DNA of 64,000 nucleotides, from assembly GCA_015143295.1 (NCBI GenBank), contig CM026566.1:5319072-5383071 (forward strand), given 5' to 3'. Below, one piece after another: positions 35,480 to 45,404 of this stretch. Made by a program: the position numbers and the translations under genes. This DNA comes from Tetracentron sinense (lineage: Eukaryota; Streptophyta; Magnoliopsida; Trochodendrales; Trochodendraceae). The notes beneath the pieces were generated by a model, which was not told where the DNA came from, did not search any database, and was given only the letters and a program-made list of their open reading frames with translations. Position 1 is the first letter of the stretch. Every line of letters starts with the position of its first letter.

Positions 35480-35950
35480 GGGATGAGTGGAATTGGATTT
35501 GGTTTGGGAAATCGAAACCATTTGACACTCATCCCAATGATCGACATGTGTCCCTTTAAACACTTCTTAACTGTGGTTAAAATTTACTAACTATTAGGAT
35601 TCAACCATATAACTTTTGATTTAAAAAAAAAAATTAATCATAAGAGTTAAAATTTCTTAATAGGGATTAAAGGGCAATTAAAGGGGGTAAGACTAGAAAA
35701 CTTTGGTCTGGCGAGGGCATGACCAAATGCGTTCTTGGGGATCGGATTTGTTTTGACCCTCCCAACCAAAACCGGCCTACTCATAGAGCCTCGTTAATTA
35801 CACTTTTAATCCTAAGTTCAAATTTTTAAATAATTTTTCTAAAAACAAGATTATATGGTTGAATATTAAAGATTATTAATGTCGACATGCGGGATGAGGG
35901 CCAGACGTTTCTGGTATGGCCAAAGCCAGACTAAATCCATTCCCTTCCAT
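35480..35950. mobile_element. Compound foldback MITE region
   Basis: A GTGTCC/TTAACTGTGGTTAA foldback (about 35545-35690) is joined to a second with TTTGGTCTGGCGAGGGC and CCAAAGCCAGACTAAATCC arms. Shared with 55905-56345. Confidence 0.6.
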
Positions 35951-36103
35951 GATTTGTGTTACATAGAGAGAACCGTACCTGAAGATGCGTGGTTTATGTT
36001 TATGGACTTGGACTCGTCGACGTGTATTGTTCTCTAAAGTCGATCCGTTCAGCGATCCAGCTGTCTTCTTTACGTGTGGTAAGATCTTTTAGGCCTCGGA
36101 TTG

Positions 36104-36632
36104 TCTCTAGCGAAGCCAGAAACCCCTCTTGGGCAACCATAGAATAAGGGACATGTGGCGTTAAAAGGGGAGAAGTCATTTCATTTTCTCCCCATGATTT
36201 TGACTTCTCCCCACATGATATCTCTTCCCCTTTATCTCAACACCTTATCACCATGTGTCAGATAGTGTGTGGAGAAGTCAAAATCATGGGGCCCATGATT
36301 TTGACTTCTCCACCACTTGTCCCCTATTCTATGGTTGCCCCAGACAAGGGGTTTCTAGCTTCGACTCTAGCCCATGCCAGAAAAGTGCTCTCGAGCCTCT
36401 ATACATTAAGCGGCTTGTGGCATAAAAAAGGGAGAAGTCATTTCATTTTCTTCCTTGATTTTGACTTCTCCCCACTTGGTATCTCTCCCTTTAATTCACC
36501 ATTTTATCACCATGTGCCAAATAATGGTTGGAGAAGACAAAATCATGGGGCCCATGAAATGACTTCTCCAGCCACCTGGCACTTAATGTGTGGTGGCCCA
36601 AGAGCACCTTTCTGGCATGGGCTAGAGAGAAT
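36104..36632. mobile_element. Two adjacent foldback MITEs with GGAGAAGTC cores
   Basis: First element about 36104-36376 (arms CTAGCGAAGCCAGAAACCCC and GGGGTTTCTAGCTTCGACTC). Second about 36370-36632 (arms TCTAGCCCATGCCAGAAAAG and CTTTCTGGCATGGGCTAGAG). Both hold several inverted GGAGAAGTCAAAATCATGGG words. The pair recurs at 56379-56960. Confidence 0.7.
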
Positions 36633-36764
36633 TCGAGGCCAACATCAATTTGCATACGTGGCACAGTAAACTAGATTTGCTATCCAGTTTGCTGTGTCTG
36701 TTGGAGATGCTCTTAGAACAATGAGATATTCTCTTCTCCCTTTTAAGTCTTAACCAACCGGACT

Positions 36765-36915
36765 TTGCCACTGAGACCCCTTAGGTCCGAGACCACCGAG
36801 ACCGTGCTCTAAGAGCACGTGATTTTAGGTGGGGCCATTTCACATGGTAGGCGCCACCTGAAATCCTGTGCTCTTAGAGCACGGTCTTAGCCCTAAGGGG
36901 GTCTCTGAAGCTTTA
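36765..36915. mobile_element. MITE with GAGACCCCTTAGG arms
   Basis: Inverted arms GAGACCCCTTAGGTCCGAGA and CCCTAAGGGGGTCTCTGAAG, with GTGCTCTAAGAGCACG palindromes inside. The gene E paralogous flank (near 57165-57200) lacks it, so it is younger than that duplication or was lost there. Confidence 0.7.
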
Positions 36916-37037
36916 TCGTAACCAATAATACCCAAGGGAGCTAAATTATCTACGGAACCAATTGGGTCTTAATTCCTTTTCTATAAAGGGCTAGACAAGT
37001 CCCTCTCTCTTCTTTACTATTATAATGCGAGAGGGAG

Positions 37038-37468
37038 CAAGGTTTTTAATTTCGAATTTTTTGAAGATTTCGGCCAGCCAACCCGAACCAAAATTCCAAA
37101 AATTGCAGGATTTCGGCAAAAAAATTCGAAATCTGAAATATTTTTATTTTATTAATTATATATATATTTTATTAATATATATATGTTAAAAAATAATATT
37201 TTATTAAAATTTTATATATTTATATAAATATTATTATTTTATTTTTAAAATTAATATATAAAATTTCGAAATTTCATGAAATTTCAATGAAACTTTTGAA
37301 ATATTTCAGAATTTTAATTAAGAAAAACAATAAAAAAAACCATTTAAAAAAAAAATCAGATTTCGGCCAAAATTTTTGAAATCCGAAATTTTGGCCGAAA
37401 TCTGATTTTCAAAATAAACCTAGTTTCGATGTCGTTGGGGTTGTCCGAAACCGAAATTTCAAACCTTG
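37038..37468. mobile_element. hAT-type MITE with perfect 8-bp target duplication
   Basis: Ends CAAGGTTTTTAATTTCG and CGAAATTTCAAACCTTG, flanked by identical AGAGGGAG (37030-37037 and 37469-37476). The AT-rich interior has TTTCGGCCAAAATTT palindromes. 431 bp, non-coding. Confidence 0.85.
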
Positions 37469-37611
37469 AGAGGGAGGGCCTAGCTTGATTTTTCCAAAAT
37501 TCCCAAACTACCCGTATATAAAACAAAACTTTGATTCAATGTTTTACTTTAATGTGGTAATGTTTTACTGTAATTCCCAAACTACCCTTTATCTATTTAA
37601 AGAATAGAATC

Positions 37612-37705
37612 ACAGTCAATTGCAATTGAACTCGGGGAGAGTTCAATCGCACCCGTGGGTTAACATGTTTCCCTTTTAACTCCTATTAACTATGGTTAAC
37701 TCCTT
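37612..37705. mobile_element. Half copy of the ACAGCCAATC foldback MITE
   Basis: CACAGTCAATTGCAATTGAA, GGGGAGAGTTCAATCGCACC and the GTTTCCC...TTAACTATGGTTAA arm match the left arm of 17294-17561. The right arm is missing. Confidence 0.6.
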
Positions 37706-37735
37706 TCCCTCGTTGTCACGTGCCACCCGCTAGTC

Positions 37736-38064
37736 TCTATAATCCAATTTGGTCCCTGCCTTCACTCACCCATTCTCATTTATCTCTTTTTCCCTAGCAT
37801 AAGGGGATCGTCACCACCATGGAAAGAGAAAGGAGAGCTCTCCTCTCTCAAACAATCTTTCACGCTACCACTGTAGCACAAAGGAGGGAGAGATTTCCTA
37901 TTTCTCTGGTTCTCTTCCTTTTTTCTTTACTTCTTCCTATTCTCCCAACAGCAACTTCTCTATTTCGACGAACAACATGTACAGTCGTGGTCCTCCATCA
38001 TACACTCACGCTAGCTACTAGAAGAGGCAGCCACTCTCAGAATCCTTGGTTGCCTCTCCCTCCC
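37736..38064 (+). other. Exon-like upstream segment of gene C (split by solo LTR; continues 41993-42050)
   Basis: A TATA-like CTATAATCC is followed about 80 bp later by ATGGAAAGAGAAAGGAG (37819). The open frame has a hydrophobic stretch (SLVLFLFSLLLPILPTATSL) and then ATRRGSHSQNPWLPLP. It is cut by the 3.9-kb LTR and resumes at 41993 with CTACAGCCAACCCACCATTT and a donor-like CTAGGTAAATC. The uninterrupted paralogue is 57506-57869. It may be a leader exon of genes C and E or a scrap of another gene; I do not recognise the peptide. Confidence 0.45.
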
Positions 38065-41000
38065 TGAAAGTATGCATCTTTTTAGTTTTAGAAAAACAGT
38101 TCTTGGGGGTCATACATCGAATCCCAAGATCTGACTAAGATTCTAATTGATTTCATTTAATGAATGATAAAATAACAATCACCTTTGCGACTTTAAAATT
38201 GTTAAGTCAAATCCACAATAGAAACGATACCAGCAAAACTTCACAAGTGTCAAGTCTCATTTGCAATCTTTTTTCCTTTAAAGCTTTCTCTAATGGAAGC
38301 TAATGACCCTTCCAAATTTCCAGCTTTACGATCTTGAAATAAAGATCCAATCTTGATCTTCAAGAACCTTGATTTCCTTCTTCGTGATATTCACAACTTA
38401 AAACACAAGAAAAGAAAGAGGGGAGAAGGAATGACCGTACAACTCTAGAGAGAGAGAGAGGGGCGTGAGGTATTGAGGAGAAGGGGGAATAATTCTGGAA
38501 ATTATTATATCCTCACAATGGTGGACGTCCACCCCTTTAAATAGGATAGCTTGGGTTGCTTGCAACCCAAATCTCCTAATTCTTATCCAATAAGGATTCC
38601 TCAATTGTTTCTTTAATTGATTTCTCCTAATTAATTAGGATTAATCTATAATAGAAACTAATCTTATCCATTAGTAACTAATCTTATCCTTATCTAATAA
38701 GGAATCTTTAATTAGTAACTAACTAATTAATGATTAGTAACTAACTAATGGAATCCCTAACAATTAGGGAATCAACTAACTAACTAACTAACCTTATCCA
38801 ATAAGGAATCTATAGTTAGAAACTAATTAAAAACAAGATCTCTCCTTGAAGTGGGCGTCCCACCCTAGGTGGGCCCCACTCCACAGGCCCCATAGGATTC
38901 TAAACCCTTTTGGTCACCATTTTGATTCTTTCATCATAATCCCCAATGGGTCCTACCTATTTGGTTTTTCACATCTAATGTGATTCCACCTTGTAAGTGG
39001 TGAAATTTCACCACTTATTTCACACCCCACACGAAAGGGGGTGTGCACTGTAAGAATTAGATCACAACCCTAAGGAGGATTGTGATCATTTCACACCTTA
39101 CCGCCTTAGATTGAAAATAATCTAAGGAGAGGACAGCAAGTGTACCCTCGCCGCCCCACATTAAAATAAAACAAAAGGGGTCTTTTAACAGACCCCACTC
39201 TGGCAGCAAGGAACCCCCTTGTTACCCAAATCTAAATGAAAATAAAGGGGCAGCAAGAAGCTCCCTTGCTGCCACAAATTAAAATAAAATAAAAGGGGTA
39301 TTTTAACAACCCCACTCTGGCGGCAAGGAACCCCCTTGCTGCCCAAATCTAAATTAAAATAAATGAGTAGCAAGGAGCTCCCTTGCTGTCTCAAATTAAA
39401 ATAAAACAAAAGGGGTCTTTTAACATACCCCACTTTGGCGGCAAGGAACCCCCTTGCTGCCCAAATCTAAATTAAAATAAATGAGTAGCAAGGAGCTCCC
39501 TTGCTACCCCAAATTAAAATAAAACAAAAGGGGTCTTTTAACATACCCCACTTTGGCGGCAAGGAACCCCCTTGCTGCCCAAATCTAAGTTAAAATAAAT
39601 AGGCAGCAAGGAAACACCCTTGCTGCCCCAAATTAAAATTAAAACAAGAGGGGTCTTTAATAGACCCCAATCTGGCAGCAAGGAAACACTCTTGCTATCC
39701 CAAATTGAAATTAAATAATAGGGGTCATTAGTGGACCCCACCATGGCAGCAAGGAAGCACCCTTGCTGTCCCAAATTAAAATTAAAAAAATGAGATCATT
39801 AATGGACCCCAGGATGACAGCAAGGAAGCACCCTTGCTGCCCCAAATTAAAATTAAAGAAATTGGGTCATTAATGTACCCCAGGATGGCAGCAGGGAAGC
39901 ACCCTTACTGCCCCAAATCAAAGGGGTCTTAATGGACCCTAACATGGTAGCAACGAAGCACCCTTGCTGCCCCAAATTAAAATTAAATAAGGGGGTCATT
40001 AATAGACCCCACCATGGCAACAAGGAAGCACCCTTGCTGCCCAATTTAAAATTAAATGAGAAAGGTCATTAATAGATCCCACCATGGCAGCAAGGAAGCA
40101 CCCTTGCTGCCCCAGATTAAAATTAAAGAAATGAGGTCATTAATGGAGCCCACCCTGACAGTAAGGAGCCCTCTTGTTGACCCAAATTAAAAGGGGGTCT
40201 ATAACAGACCCCCACCTTGACAGTAAGAAGTTTTCTTGCTACCCCAAGTTAAAGGTCAGCACCCACTGCCATCAGCAGTCCAGTAGTGGGTATAATACCC
40301 ACTACTTATCCACGATCCATAAATTGAGGATGAGAGATAGTCCACACTCTCCCACGAAGAGGACAGATGTTCTCTTCACAAAAAAAGAAAGACAGTTAGA
40401 GGGAGGTGGTTACAAAACTAGCCCCCCATCAACTCTCACGATATAAAAGGGTGGGAGTTAATCAAGCAAAAGGCCGATCATCCCGAATACAGAGAAGGAG
40501 AGGACAAACCCAAAAGGAAAGGACTTCAGCCAAGAAAACAGCCAGAGCTCTAATGGAAGCGACAAGGTAGGCTGAGACGCCTGCCTATCTCTTTCCCCCT
40601 TTTCTCTTTTATTTTGAAAGACCTCTCTTGAGGCAATTGCAAATGCTAAAATGGGGCATTCAGCACCCCCTTATCAAATAAGAAAATGCTACGCTTTACT
40701 CTGTTTCTCTTTTCTTCTTAATGAGAGGTATCTCTCTCAAAAGAGAGCATAATTAATGGCTTAAGTTCACTTATGCCGGAAATGGTTCCCCCACATAAAA
40801 TCATAAACTCCATTAATGGAGGACATTTGAACAGCGGAGTTCAATCGCCTCACACCAAGGTGAGGCGGTCGAAATTTGCTGCTACAGACCGTTTAGAGCT
40901 TCACCATACCATATAGTGATTATTTAGAGAAATTAATTAATTAAATTAAATACTTTAAGAAAGTCCTTGTGTGTGAGATCTAAAGGGATCTCCTATTTCC

Positions 41001-41992
41001 GGTTGTGGGACTAAGTAATCAACCTTTTGGTTAAAGCATTGTTACTAGGGAACACCTTTCTTATACTCCATTAGGATTATAGAATTTATTTATATCCCTG
41101 GACATCCACTAATCACAATAATGTCCATTAACACATTGTGATTAACCTCCAGAAAATAGAGAATTATTTGCAGGTATTTATATCTCAAGATTTGTTTACA
41201 GATGCATCTCTCCACCTCCAATATTGTTATAAGCTTACGGGACAATATCTAATACTGTCTTTAATCCCTAGCTTATATTAAGAACCCATTCTCTTTAATA
41301 CTTTCAGTCAAGCATGGACTTTCAAAACATTTTAGAAATTCTTTAAAGAAATAATAATTATAATTACATTTCTTTTATACAGAAAATAAATTCTTCGATA
41401 AAACCATTTCATCGATAAATACCAATGCTGGGTTTTTCAAGTCCGGTTTTGACAAGTATCGATTCAATATTATTTACTCTGTAAGAGTAGTAGAATCCTT
41501 ATTGAGCGTACACACACTTCTTCTAATATAGGTGCACATAACCCAACGAACCCATATTTAGTCCGGTGTGTTAGAAATATAAAGACAGTATATTTCTAAG
41601 GGTATCCACTTGTAATATAAGTACTTCTTACTTTTATCTACATCTTAGTCAAAAGACCCTTATCTCAGTCATTAAAATTCATCACTGCATCATATGGAAC
41701 TAACAATATGTAAGTTATTAAGAAAATGTTGTCTAGATGTATCCAGATTAACTTAAAACAATTTTAGGTTTACAAGGAATCGGAAAACCATATCTCCTTA
41801 GCAATTAGTTATCAACTAATTAGATGGTTTTTCTACAATATTACCTAAGGGACAAAGTAGTCTCATCCAATGAGATACTTTTGATATATTACCCAATGTA
41901 GAAGACAATGTGTGAATGTAAAATATGCATTTATTGATTAAGTAGATTAATACAATTCCGGAACGGCTTCCGTGGGTATATATGTCTAACAC
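38065..41992 (-). mobile_element. Long solo LTR, 3.9 kb, inverted
   Basis: Bounded on the plus strand by TGAAAGTATGC and GTATATATGTCTAACA, the reverse of the 28828-31012 LTR. Flanks CTCCC and CTTCC agree at four of five positions, and 57805-57820 shows the uninterrupted target. Relative to the shorter copy it has about 1.9 kb extra (roughly 39010-40885) holding the hairpin array and a TATA-like GATATAAAAGGG (40438-40449), either a nested insert or an original part the other copy lost. No coding region. Confidence 0.7.
39170..40250. repeat. Hairpin-bearing tandem array in the long LTR
   Basis: About 16 units. The first part (39203-39605) has a 118-bp period made of two half units; the rest has a ~70-bp period. 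Each unit carries AGCAAGGA(A/G)...CCCTTGCT, able to form a short hairpin, and most also GGGGTC...GACCCC around an A/T-rich spacer. Minus-strand peptides rich in GSKGVSLLP are repeat artefacts. Confidence 0.85.
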
Positions 41993-42344
41993 TTCCTACA
42001 GCCAACCCACCATTTTGTCTACCAGGCCTCCTCCCCCACGACACTAGGTAAATCTTTTTTCTATTTTTTAGTTAGTTAACTTAGTTAAGGTACAGTTTAT
42101 TTTAACCTATTCAGATTAATATTATTTCGCTTATTATGTAGGTATTAAGTTAATTTTAAATCTTTTTAAAAAAAAAAAAAAAGTTCAGATCAGATTAGAT
42201 TAGTCTTGCCTTGAGCGACGGAGAGCAGGGCCATCCCGTCCCGGAGGGACTCAGCCCATTCCCAAATGGAACTGCCTGAATGTCTTATCCATTTGTTTTA
42301 TATTTGATTCTTCCTTGTTAACGCGGTAAAGCCCCACTCTGGCT

Positions 42345-42352
42345 TATATATA
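42345..42352 (+). promoter_or_regulatory. TATA-like box of gene C
   Basis: TATATATA, 87 bp before the ATG, in a block shared with gene D (TTAAC(G/A)CGGTAAAG, then TATTGCT(C/T)ATGAAATGT). The conservation supports a core promoter; start site inferred. Confidence 0.5.
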
Positions 42353-42489
42353 TTGCTCATGAAATGTCACACAATGTACATTCAGCAGGAGGAAATAAAA
42401 TATAACCTTAAGTTTGGTATCGGTAGAGAGTGAACACCATGCATCCTAAATTGTACAAAGCTGCAGCAACAATGGAAAGAGTTGTTTTC

Positions 42490-42591
42490 ATCAGGGAACG
42501 TGCTTATCGCATCAAGGAACGCACTGATCTCATCGAGGAACGCAAACGCTGATCTCATCAAGGAACGCACTGCTCTCATCAAGGAAGTCAA
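42490..42591 (+). repeat. 21-bp in-frame repeat array in gene C exon 1
   Basis: About five units like ACTGATCTCATCAAGGAACGC, coding (T/A)DLIKER heptads. One unit is longer and breaks the frame. Genes B and D have a single unit (SVDLVKKLKEEN). Confidence 0.8.
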
Positions 42592-43308
42592 AGAAGAAAA
42601 TCTAAACCTTGTACTAGAAGGGATTCCAACCCTGAAGAACACTATCCTTCACCTCGCAGCGAAAGTCGGAGACAGGGATATGGTTGAGGAAGAATATGAC
42701 AAGAAATATTGTGAATCACTTCTGACCAAGAAAAAATCAAAGAGAGACACTGCGTTGCACATTGCTGCAAGGGTTGGCCATCTCTCTGTAGTCAATTTCG
42801 TGGTGGAGAAATCCATTTCTGTATCAACATCCATCGACATCGAACAAGTAGGAAAGCAGACTAATCATATACTGACGATTCAAAATCAAAGGAGCAACAC
42901 AGTCTTGCATGAGGTTCTACGAGACCGTCACTCAGATGTGGCGAAGGTGTTGACGGAGAAGGCCCTTCAATTATGTTGTTTTGTTAATGATGCTGGTGAG
43001 TCCCCACAGTATCTAAAATGGTAGTATTTTCATGCAGCAAAAGATTAGACCCTAGCAAAGTATTACCTCATTTTTGTAATTATAAAGAGAAATCTCTTTA
43101 CAAAACTATCATTCTTCTTTTTATAATTACAAAATTGTTACCTTCTATGCATTAAAAAGCAGAGCTCTGCCCAAGGCGCTTGAAGCATGGCTCCGCCTCA
43201 TGTTAACATTATTATTATTTTTTTTTTTGGCGTAATTTCTTCCATATCTGTTTTGCCCTAACACTCTATCCACTCCACTCTCAGTAGATAGAGTGCATTT
43301 AAAAAAAA

Positions 43309-43696
43309 AGCTCAGGATGCTCTCGAGTTCAACTCGAGAGAATCTCTCCGGTTTGAACACCTAGAGGTCGCCACGTGGCTCCTTTGACACTCCTTAACCA
43401 TGGGTAACATTCACCCACCCCTAGGGTTCACCAACCCATCCTTTTTTTATATATATATTAATTATTATTTTTTAAATTAAAAAAACTGTTTTTAAAGTTT
43501 TTTTAATATTAAAAAAAGTTTTTAATTTAAAAAAAAATTAATATTTTAAAAAATAAAAACCAAAGATGGATGGGTGAACCCAAGGGGTGGGTGAACCTTA
43601 CCCATGGTTAAGGGGTGTCAAAGGAGACACGTGGCGACCTCTAGGGGTTCAAACCGGAGAGATTCTCTCGAGTTCAACTCGAGAGAATCCTGAGCT
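43309..43696. mobile_element. Foldback MITE with AGCTCAGGAT ends
   Basis: About 140-bp inverted arms: AGCTCAGGATGCTCTCGAGT...CACGTGGCTCC...TTAACCATGGG, complementary to CCCATGGTTAAGG...GACACGTGGCGACC...TCTCGAGAGAATCCTGAGCT. Flanking A-runs may hide a target duplication. Inside gene C's rearranged region. Confidence 0.85.
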
Positions 43697-44008
43697 AAAA
43701 AAAAAAGCTACTTCCAATTTATGCCAGGTAGATTACTAATACCGGATCAAGGTTTGAAATCCCAATTTTTTTTTGAAAGTTTAGTAAAATTTTGAATTTT
43801 TTTATGAGGGAGGTTTGGGATGATGAGGTCTTAAACCAGCAGGACAATGATAGAAGCACCCCTTTGCATCTGGCCGTCATCAACTCCCTTCCTCGTCTGC
43901 TGAAATCTATGTTAGAGAACAAAGGCAAAGTGGACACTGATACCATGAACAAGGGCAACATGACACCCACGGACTTGACTATTTCCAATAGAACTTGCAA
44001 CAGAAGAG

Positions 44009-45404
44009 GTACTATTTTCATCCTGCAAAAGATTAGCCCATTTAATCTAAATTATGGCAATTTTTGTAATTATAAAAGAAAAATCTCTTTACAAAACTGT
44101 CTCTTCCTCTATTTATAATTACAAAATTGACGGAGGTAAGACCCTAGCACAAGGTTATCCCTTTTAGGCTCCCTTTTGTTTCGGTGTAAAATAGAGGAAA
44201 ACAAATGAATTGTACGGAAAATGTCAATTGTTTTTTTAAAAAAAATATGTGCGAAAATGATATTTTCTGTCGAATTCATTTGTTTTCCCCTATTTTACAT
44301 CAAAACAAATGGAGCATTAGTGTAAAATTGATGGTAAATTTATAATTATGATGAAAAATCTCAAGTGTGAGTCAGTGACTTCCTCTTATTATAATTACAA
44401 AATTGTCACCATCTAAAAATAATCTCTTTACCAACTTGACTCTTTATTTATAATTACAAAATTGCCACCACGTAACTATGTAAGCTAATATTCTCCACTT
44501 CTTTTTGCCCTTTTGGGGAGTGTTAACGTCACTCCCCTTCAAATGCACTTAGACACTCCCTCTTAAGGGAAATGAGGATAGTGCTTTGAGGAAACTAAAA
44601 TTAGAAAAAACAAAGCATTTTTCTTTTTAGAAAAGTGAAAGTACTGTGGAGAGTTGGGTCACCCGATTGAAAATTCAAGGGCAGCAAGGCATACATGCTT
44701 TAAAATGGTGGGCCCAATTGATGTTTGGCAACATTAGATTTTCAATCGTGGGGCCCAACTCTCGATAGTACCTATATCACTTCCCTTCTTTTTATATATT
44801 AAGCCTACAAACATTCACTACATCCATTTAAGAAGATTACTTATGCCAAGTCGGATTAAGGTTTGAAATCCTAACAATTTTAGAAATTTTAGGGAAATTT
44901 TGAATTTTTTATTTTTCAAATATTTTAATCTATCCAAATATTCTCTTGAAATCTTCCAATATGTTGAAATAAATTAATTCTTCATTTTTTCTTTTCGCAT
45001 TAAATTTTTTTCTAATAGACCAATAGTCTTTTTCTTTGGGTAGATATACCAAGAGTCTTAATTCTTGATAATTAGATTTTTATATTTTAAATAGATTACT
45101 TAGATTGGTTTTCTATTCCTAATAATTAAGTTCTTTATTTTAAATGTATTACTTAATGGATAATGCTAGCTTTTATAGTTTAGGACAAGGTTTTAGGATG
45201 AGGGTACTAAGACAGAAACTTTGCAAAAATTTACTGGAGATAAAAACCATGGCCTGCATCACCCAAACCAAAAATGTCGTGTGTGCTCGCCTTAGACTTG
45301 GGGGCCTTGGACGGTTGCCAAGATGAGGCCCTGCTTCGTCGAAGGCTACCAAAATCCAGCTAAAGCCACACACTATATTACTTTTGAACAACATAAGAAA
45401 CAAG
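44009..45404 (+). other. Intron-2-like sequence of gene C
   Basis: Parallels gene A intron 2 up to the phrase near 45300-45400 (AGATGAGGCCCTGCTTC, GGCTACCAAAATCCA). It holds the Tourist-like MITE and the empty site of gene A's SINE. It is cut by the Copia element. Confidence 0.65.
44167..44316. mobile_element. Tourist-like (PIF/Harbinger) MITE
   Basis: Arms GCTCCCTTTTGTTTCGGTGT and ACATCAAAACAAATGGAGC, about 43 bp, with TTA on both sides as a possible 3-bp target duplication. 150 bp, non-coding. Confidence 0.7.

Larger units (their letters stand above)
42439..44008 (+). pseudogene. Ankyrin gene C, rearranged, lacking a PGG exon
   Basis: Starts MHPKLYKAAATMERVVFIRE. An imperfect 21-bp repeat array follows and shifts the frame near 42533 (one unit is about 25 bp). 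The rest of exon 1 is then open to about 43020: GIPTLKNTILHLAAKVGD, KRDTALHIAARVGHLSVV, NTVLHEVLRDRHSDVAKVLT, NDAGESPQYL. Directly after comes text matching the start of intron 2 (GTAGTATTTTCATGCAGCAA), so the end of exon 1, intron 1 and most of exon 2 are gone. After more intron-like sequence and a MITE, the last part of exon 2 appears at about 43801-44008 (NQQDNDRSTPLHLAVINSLP), followed again by intron 2. No PGG exon was found before gene D. The order suggests unequal exchange between copies. Confidence 0.82.

Noticed and set aside
39185-40044. Minus-strand open frames rich in GSKGVSLLP as a proline/glycine repeat protein
   Set aside because: They arise from translating a hairpin-rich tandem DNA repeat and end at random places.
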